From Parabacteroides sp. Marseille-P3160 (GTDB lineage Bacteria > Bacteroidota > Bacteroidia > Bacteroidales > Tannerellaceae), in NCBI RefSeq assembly GCF_900162725.1, contig NZ_LT799418.1, positions 3,755,856 to 3,819,855 of the forward strand: 64,000 bases of DNA, given 5' to 3'. Below the pieces are notes generated by a model that made no database searches, was not told the DNA's origin, and worked only from the letters and a program-made list of their open reading frames with translations. Positions 18,216 to 26,311 of the stretch are shown here, one piece after another. A program made the translations under genes and the position numbers. Position 1 is the stretch's first letter. Every line of letters starts with the position of its first letter.

Positions 18216-21200
18216 TTAAAAGATTAATATTAATCCCACCGATAAATTCCGTTGCTGAGGATAGTAATTTGATCCACGTCCGGTCGGAACTTCCGGATCT
18301 AAACCGTATTTATTGAGAGAACTCCATGTAAGTAGATTAACACCAGAGAAGAAGAATCTCAAACTTTCAATATCAATAGATTTTAAAATATTATTTTTTA
18401 AGGTATATCCCAAATTAACAGATTTCAAACGGATATAGTCTCCTGGAACAAGTCGATAATCAGAAGTCCAACCATTAGAAGATGCTCCGCCTAATCTTGG
18501 GACTAAGGCATATCTATTATTATTCGTTTCAGTCCACCTATTATTATAATATTCTTCTGTTCTACTATCTAAGGTCGCTATAACATCAAAGCCTAAAGAT
18601 CCTTGAAATAAGAAATCAAGATCAAAATTTTTATAATTAAATGAAGGATTAAATCCAACAACCCAAGTGGGAACGGTGCCTTGCCCAATTTGTACCTGAT
18701 CTTTCCAGTCTATAATCTTGTCATCATTAACATCTAAATATTTGACATCACCCGGACGCAGAGTTGTATTTCCTCGCTGATCCTGATCATAAGTCAGGTT
18801 ATCTATCTCTTCCTGACTTACAAATAATCCATCTGATAGATATCCAAACGTTCTGTCAGTCCATTTTCCCGATTTTATATTAATTCTTCTTTGATCAGAA
18901 TCTAAATATTCCGGTTCTTCGTAATGGTTCCATTTAGAACGCGCCCATGAAATATTTGTCTTTAAATCCCAGATAAATCCATTCTGATTCCCGGAAGTAG
19001 CCAACATAAGTTCAAACCCACGGGTATTAGTGCTATTTAAATTCTCAGACGGAAGTGAAGCGCCAAAGGAAGAAGGCAATGTGATTAATCGGTTAGCTGG
19101 AATTCCCGTTCTTTTTCTATAAAAGACATCTAATGACCCATAAAAAAGTCCATTCCAGAAAGAAAAGTCACTTCCCGCATTATAGATTTTCAACTTTTCC
19201 CATGTAAGCTTTGGGTTTGCTAATCCTTTGGAAACAATACCTGAATATCTATTTGCTCCCCAAAGGTACGAACCGCCTGTATTCTTATCTGTAATATCAT
19301 AACCCGTAATATAAGCGAAATTACTTACATTATCATTACCTGAAGCTCCATAACTTAACCGCAACTTTAATGCATCTAAATGATTGAAAGTCTTCATAAA
19401 GTTTTCCTGGTCAAGGCGCCAGGCCAAGGAAACGCTAGGAAAATATCCCCATCTGGAGTCCGAAGGAAATTTCGCCGATGCATCTGCTCGCAATGTAGCC
19501 TCCATTATATAGCGACTCATATAGGAATAATTCACACGACCAACCCAACTCAATCGCCCCATTTCACTAGTTGACGCACTATTTGTCATACCAACTGTAC
19601 TACCGGCTAACATTTCATCAATTGCGGGGGTGATAAAGTTTGATCTTGCAGCCATCACATTATTATTATAATAATCAGTAGCTTCGAATAGGGCCAATGC
19701 ACTTAGATCATGAATCTCGTTAAATGCATTATTATAAGACAATGATGTTTGGTATAATATTTGACGATCATTAGGTAAATTATATGTCAGATTAGCTGTA
19801 CTACCAAATGAACCTGCATAAGTATAAATATCAGCCGCATAATCATATTTATAGAAAGGCACGGGCTTCGAAAAATTCTTCGTTGAAGAATACGTCTGTT
19901 TATAATCAATGAGTGTTTTTGCTCGTAAACCTTTAACTCTCTTAAAATCATAAATCAATTCACCAATGAAACGTATCTCCTGGCTTTTTCTATCACTATA
20001 TCCGGATAGATTCCTATCTGTCGTAATATGTGCTCCTCCCGTACCTCCTCCTTCTGCATAAGGCGTTTTGGATGGGTCAGGAAAATGATCCGGGTAGATA
20101 GGCAATGTTCCCCAAAAATCGCCCCATATATTAGAATCTAAATTTCTTGTCGTATAATCTCTATAATTTATGATAGTAGAGAAATCCATTCTTGCAGTCA
20201 AATTACTTGTTATGTTAGCATCAATGTTTGCACGAATATTATACCTTTCATAACTGGCATCGCTTCTTTTGAAGAATGTTTCTTGTTTCATATATCCGAT
20301 AAAACCATAAAACTTCACATTATCACTGCCTCCTCTCACTGACAAATTATGTTGTTGCTGCGGCGACCAGGTTCGGATTAACAAATCATACCAGTCCGTG
20401 TTTGGATATTGCGGATCGCCTCCATTATAAAATTTTTGTATTTCTTCTAATGTAAAAGGAGCTGTTGCCTCCGGTTGTCCTCCTTGAATATGTCCCTCTC
20501 TTTGCATTTCAGCGTATTGCCCCGAAGATGCTTTTTTAGGCATATTGGTTATACCTTGCCAGGTTAAAGAAGTATTAAGGGTTAATACCGGTTTTCCTTT
20601 AGTCCCCCGTTTGGTTGTTATCAAAAGAACTCCATTTCCTGCCCGGGCTCCATAGATAGCAGCTGAAGCGTCTTTCAATATAGAAACAGACTCTATTTCA
20701 TTTGCATCAATAGAATTAAGATCGCCCTCTGCTCCATCGATAAGTACTAAAGGACCATCAAAACCTCGAATTTTTAGTGTCGCTTGGTCGGAACCAGGTA
20801 ATCCACTTGATTGTAAAGTAATTAAACCCGGTAATTTACCTGCCAAAGCATTGGATACGGTGGACACTGGTGTTTTGATAATATCATTTGCTTTAATGGA
20901 TGATACAGAACCTGCAATATTAAGCCTTTTTTGCATTCCATATCCTACGACAACTATTTCATCCAATTCGGATGTTTTCTCGACGAGAGAAACTGTTATA
21001 GAACTTCGACTGTCAACAGGTATTTCTTTCGAGATAAAACCGATATAAGAAATTTGCAATATGGCATTATCAGGAGCATTAATAGTAAATTTCCCGTCAA
21101 GATCTGAGATTGTACCATTGCTTGTCCCTTTAACCACTATATTCGCGCCGATAATCGGTTCTCCGTTTGCATCCTGTACCGTTCCTGTTATTTTTCGTGT

Positions 21201-21599
21201 CTGTTGAAGAACGGTTGTTATTTCTTCTTTTGGTTCTTTCGAAAGCACAATATGGGTACCTTCCAAAACATAGCGTACATCCGTATCAGCCAAAAGATTG
21301 TTTAAGACTTCAACTACCGGTTTATTTTTGGCTTTTACTGAGACTTTACGGGTAACATCGATCTCATTGTTATATATAAAAAGATAGTCAGTCTGACTTT
21401 CAATTTCATTTATGATTTTGTCGAGCGAAGCATTCCGCTGATTAATGCTGACTCGGGCATTCTGGGAATGCGTATTCTCAGCAAACGAACAGAACACACA
21501 GACCAAAAATAGAAATGTGGTTATTCGCATAATTCTAAATAGTTGTTTAAATTGTGGATTTTTTAAATAATAGAGTCCACACAAAGAGTTATTTTTCAT
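18216..21599 (-). CDS. SusC/RagA-type TonB-dependent transporter with STN domain (PUL-1)
   Basis: A 1127-residue outer-membrane importer. Order: extended signal region (MRITTFLFLVCVFCSFAENTHS); STN signalling domain at about 47-120 (ASLDKIINEIESQTDYLFIY); carboxypeptidase-D-like domain at about 135-215 (ITGTVQDANGEPIIGANIVV); TonB-box-like segment ELDEIVVVGYG; plug with the typical IESVSILKDASAAIYGARAG; beta barrel ending in SVGLILIF. The STN domain is the part that signals through FecR to the ECF sigma, and both are encoded upstream. The start is supported by the context ACAAAGGTATGAA, which is identical at the paralogous susC at 56390. The oligosaccharide it imports is unknown. Confidence 0.95.
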   Translation of the reverse strand: MKNNSLCGLYYLKNPQFKQLFRIMRITTFLFLVCVFCSFAENTHSQNARVSINQRNASLDKIINEIESQTDYLFIYNNEIDVTRKVSVKAKNKPVVEVLNNLLADTDVRYVLEGTHIVLSKEPKEEITTVLQQTRKITGTVQDANGEPIIGANIVVKGTSNGTISDLDGKFTINAPDNAILQISYIGFISKEIPVDSRSSITVSLVEKTSELDEIVVVGYGMQKRLNIAGSVSSIKANDIIKTPVSTVSNALAGKLPGLITLQSSGLPGSDQATLKIRGFDGPLVLIDGAEGDLNSIDANEIESVSILKDASAAIYGARAGNGVLLITTKRGTKGKPVLTLNTSLTWQGITNMPKKASSGQYAEMQREGHIQGGQPEATAPFTLEEIQKFYNGGDPQYPNTDWYDLLIRTWSPQQQHNLSVRGGSDNVKFYGFIGYMKQETFFKRSDASYERYNIRANIDANITSNLTARMDFSTIINYRDYTTRNLDSNIWGDFWGTLPIYPDHFPDPSKTPYAEGGGTGGAHITTDRNLSGYSDRKSQEIRFIGELIYDFKRVKGLRAKTLIDYKQTYSSTKNFSKPVPFYKYDYAADIYTYAGSFGSTANLTYNLPNDRQILYQTSLSYNNAFNEIHDLSALALFEATDYYNNNVMAARSNFITPAIDEMLAGSTVGMTNSASTSEMGRLSWVGRVNYSYMSRYIMEATLRADASAKFPSDSRWGYFPSVSLAWRLDQENFMKTFNHLDALKLRLSYGASGNDNVSNFAYITGYDITDKNTGGSYLWGANRYSGIVSKGLANPKLTWEKLKIYNAGSDFSFWNGLFYGSLDVFYRKRTGIPANRLITLPSSFGASLPSENLNSTNTRGFELMLATSGNQNGFIWDLKTNISWARSKWNHYEEPEYLDSDQRRINIKSGKWTDRTFGYLSDGLFVSQEEIDNLTYDQDQRGNTTLRPGDVKYLDVNDDKIIDWKDQVQIGQGTVPTWVVGFNPSFNYKNFDLDFLFQGSLGFDVIATLDSRTEEYYNNRWTETNNNRYALVPRLGGASSNGWTSDYRLVPGDYIRLKSVNLGYTLKNNILKSIDIESLRFFFSGVNLLTWSSLNKYGLDPEVPTGRGSNYYPQQRNLSVGLILIF

Positions 21600-21652
21600 A
21601 CCTTTGTAAGTGTTTGAGATTAATACAGTTTTAATTAATTGTGTTAGTTAGG

Positions 21653-21716
21653 GCCGGTAAATGTTAGCGCATTTATCGGCTTCTTTTTGGGGTTAACAGT
21701 TTTTCATTTCATAGGC
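21653..21716 (-). promoter_or_regulatory. fecR-susC leader element: GCCTATG box plus 11-6-11 hairpin (copy 1)
   Basis: On the minus strand GCCTATG (21716-21710) is followed after exactly 29 nt by a 28-nt hairpin (21680-21653): GCCGATAAATG, six-base loop, CATTTACCGGC. It lies 63 nt after the fecR stop and 53 nt before susC. The same box, spacing and stem geometry occur in the fecR-susC gap of PUL-3 (56265-56328), while the stem sequence itself differs in many places. A promoter or an mRNA leader structure specific to ECF/FecR-controlled susC genes is the likely meaning. Confidence 0.6.
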
Positions 21717-21743
21717 AAACAGTCGATTTAAAGTTAAACATTT

Positions 21744-22685
21744 TTACTTAATATAGATGATATGATTATCATCGTCTCGTTGATATGTAAATCGAATATT
21801 CTTTTGAAGAACGCGTAAAGCATATTCGACACCGTCTGTCTGACGGAATTTTCCCGTATAAGTGTGTTTATTCACACGGCTACTCTCTATTTTAATCGTG
21901 ATTCCATAATATTTTTCAAAATCACGCATGATTTTTGAAAAAGATTCATTTTTAAAGCAAATCAGTCCCTCTTTCCAACGATAATGATTGAACTCATCAA
22001 CAGCAACTGCCTGCAAACGCCCATCCACCAGATAGGCTTTAGTCTCCGGCGTAAGCAGCAAAGCGTCGGTCGGATCTTTTATGGAAGCCACTTTCACACT
22101 GCCTTCCATCAAGGTTGTTTCAAATTCATCCGCATCTTCGTAAGCTTCCACATCAAATTTGGTTCCTAAAACTTCAACGTTATGGTTTGCTGTTTGGACA
22201 ATGAAAGGGGCTTTTTCATCCTTCTTTACTTCGAAATAAGCTTCTCCCGTTAGAGTGACTTTTCGTTCTTTCTTATTAAATGCAATGGGATATTGTAGGG
22301 TAGTCCGAGAATTTAGCCAGACATTCGTACCGTCAGGCAATGTAAGATTGATTCGCTGTCCCGGGGGCACAAAGATAGATTGCATCCGGGATAATTTTTC
22401 GTCCATTTGACGTTGATAGTACCAATGGCTCCCTCCAAGGACAAGCAAAATGATCGCTGCGATCTTTACAAGTTCCAGCGTGGCATTCCTTCCTGACTTC
22501 TTTTTCATTTCCACCATCACAGGAGATGTCTTTTCTCCTGTCAGCAAGATTATATCATACTGTTTCCGTTCTTCATTAAAAGAAATACGATTTTCAGGAG
22601 ACTTATCAAGCCACTGTTTCAAAATCACTTCTTCCTCATAAGAGGCAAGCCCTTCAAAATATTTATACAATAGAGATCTATTCAT
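21744..22685 (-). CDS. FecR-family anti-sigma factor (PUL-1)
   Basis: A 313-residue inner-membrane regulator that relays the SusC signal to the ECF sigma. Visible parts: cytoplasmic N-terminal sigma-binding region (MNRSLLYKYFEGLASYEEEV), one transmembrane segment at about 72-88 (LVKIAAIILLVLGGSHW), a periplasmic FecR domain (VPPGQRINLTLPDGTNVWLN, LTGEAYFEVKKDE, VLGTKFDVEAY), and a C-terminal STN-like DUF4974 domain (KIMRDFEKYYGITIKIES). Normally such a gene follows its sigma gene directly. Here they are separated by an opposite-strand phosphotriesterase-like gene, so fecR must have its own promoter in 22686-22873. It stands 144 nt upstream of susC. Confidence 0.93.
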   Translation of the reverse strand: MNRSLLYKYFEGLASYEEEVILKQWLDKSPENRISFNEERKQYDIILLTGEKTSPVMVEMKKKSGRNATLELVKIAAIILLVLGGSHWYYQRQMDEKLSRMQSIFVPPGQRINLTLPDGTNVWLNSRTTLQYPIAFNKKERKVTLTGEAYFEVKKDEKAPFIVQTANHNVEVLGTKFDVEAYEDADEFETTLMEGSVKVASIKDPTDALLLTPETKAYLVDGRLQAVAVDEFNHYRWKEGLICFKNESFSKIMRDFEKYYGITIKIESSRVNKHTYTGKFRQTDGVEYALRVLQKNIRFTYQRDDDNHIIYIK

Positions 22686-22797
22686 TTTTTTCTTTAGATA
22701 ATCAACCGCTTATATATATAGCAGTTTAGAAATAGAAGACCCCAGTCATTTGTTTATTTTTTTCTAAAATATTTATTGATGCAACTTGCCAAATTCT

Positions 22798-22828
22798 TTT
22801 GTTTTTATCCTATCTATTTATAGATTTG
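22798..22828 (+). promoter_or_regulatory. Bacteroidales-type promoter for the phosphotriesterase-like gene
   Basis: TTTG at 22798-22801, a spacer of exactly 19 nt, then TAGATTTG at 22821-22828 match the -33/-7 consensus. Start of transcription is expected near 22835, giving a leader of about 40 nt. Confidence 0.7.
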
Positions 22829-22873
22829 TATATTAAGTGGAATGCAGTCTTATAGTAAAAAAAACAAAAATAG

Positions 22874-23899
22874 ATGAATAGAAAAGAATTTATCCGTACT
22901 ACCGGATTATTAGTATGTGCACCTTCACTTTTCTCATTCAAAAGCGCAACGAATCAGAAAGCTGATTACCTAATGACTGTGAATGGTGCTGTGCCTATAA
23001 ATAAGACCGGGCTTATTTTACCGCATGAACATATCCTCGTTGATTTCATCGGCGCGGATAAAGTAACCCCATCCCGTTATGACGCTGATATAGTATTTGC
23101 AAAGACGCTGCCTTACCTGGAACAAATCGTACGCAACGGGTGCAATACGTTTGTGGAATGTACCCCGGCTTATTTAAGCCGGGATGTAAAGCTTTTGCAG
23201 CGGCTCTCCAAAGCAAGTGGACTGCATATTATTACCAACACAGGATACTATGGGGCCGGCAATGGAAAATATTTGCCTCCTCATACGTATTCCGAATCTG
23301 CCGGACAACTGGCTGCAAGATGGACGCGGGAATGGAAAGAAGGGATCGAAGGTACCGGCATTAGGCCCGGCTTCATTAAAATAGGCGTTGACGCCTATCC
23401 ACTTTCCGAGGTGCAACACAAACTGGTCGAAGCGGCGGCATTGACCCATCTGAACACAGGTTTGACCATCGCCATACACACCGGTAATGGAGAGGCGGCT
23501 CTGGAAGAAATGAGAATACTTAAAAACAAAGGCGTACGCCCGGAAGCATGGATCTGGACACATGCCCAAAACGAAAACGACAGAGCTGTACATTTGCAAG
23601 TAGCGAAAGAGGGAGGCTGGGTTTCCTTTGATGGCCTGAATACACAATCCCTCCGAGAATATATTCAATTCCTGAAAGATATGAAAGAGGCCCAGATGCT
23701 TCATAAAGTACTGATCTCCCATGATGCGGGCTGGTACCATGTAGGAGAACCGGACGGAGGTAATTTCCGACCGTTCGATACAGTTTTCAAAGACCTTATC
23801 CCTGCACTGGAAGAGGAAAAATTTACAGAAAAAGATATTGATAAGCTTTTCAGAAAAAATCCGGCTCGTGCGTTAGCCATAAGCATCAGAAAAGTATGA
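22874..23899 (+). CDS. Phosphotriesterase-family metal-dependent hydrolase
   Basis: A 341-residue TIM-barrel hydrolase of the amidohydrolase superfamily. The full binuclear metal set of the PTE group is present: H51 and H53 in LPHEHILVD, the carboxylated lysine K169 in GFIKIGVD, H202 in AIHTGNG, H230 in WTHAQNE and D284 in ISHDAGW. Homologues include phosphotriesterases, lactonases and sugar-lactone or sugar-phosphate hydrolases; in a gut Bacteroidales PUL a sugar lactone or phosphoester is more likely than an organophosphate. The N-terminus MNRKEFIRTTGLLVCAPSLF looks like an export signal with a weak twin-arginine flavour. It lies between the ECF sigma gene and fecR on the other strand, with its own promoter and 62 nt from the convergent sigma gene. 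Confidence 0.85.
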   Translation: MNRKEFIRTTGLLVCAPSLFSFKSATNQKADYLMTVNGAVPINKTGLILPHEHILVDFIGADKVTPSRYDADIVFAKTLPYLEQIVRNGCNTFVECTPAYLSRDVKLLQRLSKASGLHIITNTGYYGAGNGKYLPPHTYSESAGQLAARWTREWKEGIEGTGIRPGFIKIGVDAYPLSEVQHKLVEAAALTHLNTGLTIAIHTGNGEAALEEMRILKNKGVRPEAWIWTHAQNENDRAVHLQVAKEGGWVSFDGLNTQSLREYIQFLKDMKEAQMLHKVLISHDAGWYHVGEPDGGNFRPFDTVFKDLIPALEEEKFTEKDIDKLFRKNPARALAISIRKV

Positions 23900-23961
23900 A
23901 ATTAAATAATCGATAAAGTCATCCGAATCAATAAAATAAAATATAACGTTCAAACTATTAC

Positions 23962-24519
23962 TTAAACGAATAAAAGAATAATCAGGAAATAGTCTTTTAA
24001 TGAAATCCGCAATCGAGTCAAAGCTTTAGAGATATGATATTCTACCCCACTGATACTCAATCCTAAACGCTGAGCGATTTCTTTATAAGAGAGATTATGC
24101 TCGCGATTTAAGAGAAAGGCCTGCCGGGTTTGTTCAGGTAATGACGCCAATGTCCGGTCAACGATTTCTTTTGCTTCATCAATAAACAGTTCGTTCGGGT
24201 CACATGCTTCCAAGGTGGATATCCGGAGGTTAAACTCCCATAAGGCATGCACACGCAGTTTCTCTGAGGCATCTTCCCGTACTTGAAGATGTTGTAAATA
24301 ATTAAGACATTTATGCTTTATAATAGTAAGGATATAAGCCGACGGATTGGATTCCGAAGCGAGGGTCTGCTGGTTTTCCCAATAGTACATGAACGCCTCA
24401 AGTACGAAATCCTCCGCTACCGCCAACTCCCGGACATACGAATTCGCAAAATGGACAAAACGTCCGTGGTAAGTCGTAAAGAGTTGGTTAAATGCACTGA
24501 TTTCGTTCTCCTTATCCAT
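23962..24519 (-). CDS. ECF-type RNA polymerase sigma factor (PUL-1)
   Basis: A 185-residue sigma-70 factor of the extracytoplasmic-function group found with FecR/SusC in Bacteroidales. Region 2 is seen as FVHFANSYVRELAVAEDFVL with EAFMYYWEN. Region 4 is seen as LPEQTRQAFLLNREHNLSYK and EIAQRLGLSISGVEYHISKA, a helix-turn-helix. It would direct transcription of the fecR-susC-susD region when released by FecR. The gene ends next to the convergent phosphotriesterase-like gene with no visible terminator in the 62 nt between them. The pairing with this FecR is inferred from gene order. Confidence 0.92.
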   Translation of the reverse strand: MDKENEISAFNQLFTTYHGRFVHFANSYVRELAVAEDFVLEAFMYYWENQQTLASESNPSAYILTIIKHKCLNYLQHLQVREDASEKLRVHALWEFNLRISTLEACDPNELFIDEAKEIVDRTLASLPEQTRQAFLLNREHNLSYKEIAQRLGLSISGVEYHISKALTRLRISLKDYFLIILLFV

Positions 24520-24540
24520 GATTTCCAGATTAACTTATGG

Positions 24541-24548
24541 CAAATATA
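24541..24548 (-). promoter_or_regulatory. Probable -7 box of the PUL-1 sigma gene
   Basis: On the minus strand TATATTTG matches TAnnTTTG and lies 21 nt before the start codon, implying a very short leader. No TTTG is seen at the expected -33 distance, so the site is tentative. Confidence 0.45.
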
Positions 24549-24585
24549 TGAATAAAAAAAACATCCATATCCATTAAATATTTAC

Positions 24586-24593
24586 TAATTTTG
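24586..24593 (+). promoter_or_regulatory. Probable -7 box of the GNAT/IbrA/IbrB cassette
   Basis: TAATTTTG fits TAnnTTTG, 37 nt before the first start codon of the three-gene cassette. The -33 region is not convincing. It is the only promoter-like site seen for the cassette. Confidence 0.45.
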
Positions 24594-24630
24594 CGAAAAG
24601 GTAAATTATATACCATTCAATTATGTTATT

Positions 24631-25041
24631 ATGGATATCATCAAATTGAAAGGAGAAGACCGACAACTTTATAACCTCATAGCCCATCTGGTAATGAAGG
24701 AAGAAGTCTTAAGTTACAATTTGAATTACTCATATAAAACGTCTCCTGAATATCGCTGGTTCGTCGCCACAAACGAAGGCAATATCCTCGGCTTTATCCC
24801 GGTAAAATTAAAAGAGGGAAAAGCGATAATAAATAACTATTTCATCGCCAATGACGAAAGTACGGTTCTATCGACATTATTAAAAGAGGTCATACAGGAT
24901 CTTTGGCCTGACTTTGAAGTCGAATCGGTAACACAAATACGTCATATCCCTCTTTTTGAGCAAAATGGTTTTGTAACGATATTTCAATGGAAAAGATATG
25001 TTAAAATGAAAGTTGTCTCAAATGAAAAAAAACGTCTATGA
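24631..25041 (+). CDS. Small GNAT-like protein, first gene of an IbrAB-type cassette
   Basis: A 136-residue cytoplasmic protein with a GNAT acetyltransferase-like layout: a central hairpin WFVATNEGNILGFIPVKLKE, then NNYFIANDE, a helix VLSTLLKEVIQDL, and the typical last strand IPLFEQNGFVTIFQWKRYVK. The acetyl-CoA loop (Q/RxxGxG/A) is not obvious, so it may be a degenerate or substrate-binding version. Its last 20 nt overlap the PAPS-reductase-like gene, which implies translational coupling and a shared role. Substrate unknown; the GNAT call is by pattern and moderately sure. Confidence 0.62.
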   Translation: MDIIKLKGEDRQLYNLIAHLVMKEEVLSYNLNYSYKTSPEYRWFVATNEGNILGFIPVKLKEGKAIINNYFIANDESTVLSTLLKEVIQDLWPDFEVESVTQIRHIPLFEQNGFVTIFQWKRYVKMKVVSNEKKRL

Positions 25042-26311
25042 ACGGGCAATGAACCGGATAAAAATACTGTTTAACGAGTTTGATAACATCTATATTTCTT
25101 TTTCCGGCGGTAAAGACAGTGGTGTTATGCTCAATCTTTGTTTGCAATATATGAAGGAAAACAATATCAAGAGAAAAATCGGAGTATTTCATATGGATTA
25201 TGAAATCCAGTATAATGAGACGATCCGCTATATTGACCGGGTATTTCAACATAATTCCGACTTGCTGGAAATATACCATATTTGCGTCCCATTCAAAGTA
25301 AGTACTTGTACTTCTATGTACCAGACTTTCTGGCGCCCTTGGGAGGATGCCTGCAGAAAGTTTTGGGTACGGGAAATGCCTGCAGGCTGTTATACAAAAG
25401 AAGATTTCCCTTTTTATACTATGGAAATGTGGGATTATGATTTTCAGACCCTGTTTGCCCAATGGCATCATCGTTTGAAAAAAAGCAAAAGAACATGTTG
25501 TCTGGTTGGCATACGAACTCAGGAAAGTCTTCATCGATGGAGAACGATATACGGCAACAGAAGGTGCCAGATGTATCACAATATAAAATGGACTCATCAG
25601 TTATCAGATAATATATATAATGCATATGTGATATATGACTGGTTGACAACCGACATATGGACGGCAAACGGTCGCTTCGGCTGGGATTACAACAGGCTTT
25701 ATGACCTGTATTATCAAGCCGGCGTAACTTTGGAAAGGCAGCGGGTAGCCAGCCCGTTTATTTCTGCCGCACAAGAAAGCCTGTCGCTTTACCGTGCTAT
25801 TGATCCTGACATGTGGGGAAAAATGATATGCCGCGTGAATGGCGTAAATTTTACTGCTATTTACGGGAGTACGAGCGCTGTGGCACGACATAGTAAAATC
25901 ACCCTTCCACCGGGCCATACATGGGAAAGCTATATGCACTTCCTTTTGTCCACCTTGCCTGAAAAAACGCGGTTGCATTATTTACAGAAATTATCCGTAA
26001 GCATTAATTTTTGGCGAACCAAAGGAGGTTGCCTTTCTTGTGAGACTATCGAAAAATTACAAGCTTGCGGCATTGAAATTGAGGTATTGCCGCATTCGAA
26101 CTACAAGACGAGCAAATCCCCGGTAAAGATGGAATATCAGGATACAATAAATATTCAGGAATTCAAGTATTTACCCACTTTCAAGCGAATGTGCATATGT
26201 ATCCTTAAAAATGATCATCTGTGTAAATATATGGGATTTGCCATGACCAAAAAAGAAATCGAAGAGCGAAAAAACATAATGGAATTTTATCAAAAAAACA
26301 CAAATGAATGA
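25022..26311 (+). CDS. IbrA-like PAPS-reductase-family protein (DUF3440 type)
   Basis: A 429-residue PP-loop ATP-pyrophosphatase-fold protein. The N-terminal motif FSGGKDSGVML (residues about 27-37 from this start) is the PP-loop, FHMDYEIQYN follows, and GIRTQESLHRW matches the second conserved block of PAPS reductases. The C-terminal half with GGCLSCETIEK and YLPTFKRMCICILKNDHLCK resembles DUF3440, the IbrA family. E. coli IbrA acts with IbrB to activate expression of immunoglobulin-binding eib genes; its chemistry is not established. ATG 25022 is used rather than the in-frame TTG at 25013. It overlaps the gene before by 20 nt and the gene after by 8 nt. It is not a sulfate-assimilation CysH, since no cysD, cysN or cysI genes are near. 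Confidence 0.82.
   Translation: MKKNVYERAMNRIKILFNEFDNIYISFSGGKDSGVMLNLCLQYMKENNIKRKIGVFHMDYEIQYNETIRYIDRVFQHNSDLLEIYHICVPFKVSTCTSMYQTFWRPWEDACRKFWVREMPAGCYTKEDFPFYTMEMWDYDFQTLFAQWHHRLKKSKRTCCLVGIRTQESLHRWRTIYGNRRCQMYHNIKWTHQLSDNIYNAYVIYDWLTTDIWTANGRFGWDYNRLYDLYYQAGVTLERQRVASPFISAAQESLSLYRAIDPDMWGKMICRVNGVNFTAIYGSTSAVARHSKITLPPGHTWESYMHFLLSTLPEKTRLHYLQKLSVSINFWRTKGGCLSCETIEKLQACGIEIEVLPHSNYKTSKSPVKMEYQDTINIQEFKYLPTFKRMCICILKNDHLCKYMGFAMTKKEIEERKNIMEFYQKNTNE

Noticed and set aside
22874-23899. True organophosphate-degrading phosphotriesterase
   Set aside because: Metal residues are shared by the whole family, and the gut-type PUL setting favours a lactone or sugar-ester substrate; only the family is claimed.
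23900-23961. Terminator between the phosphotriesterase-like gene and the convergent sigma gene
   Set aside because: No stem with adequate pairing or T-run could be found in these 62 nt.
25022-26311. DndC of a DNA phosphorothioation system
   Set aside because: The sequence is of the DUF3440/IbrA type, and no dndB, dndD, dndE or cysteine desulfurase gene is adjacent; kept only as a distant functional analogy.
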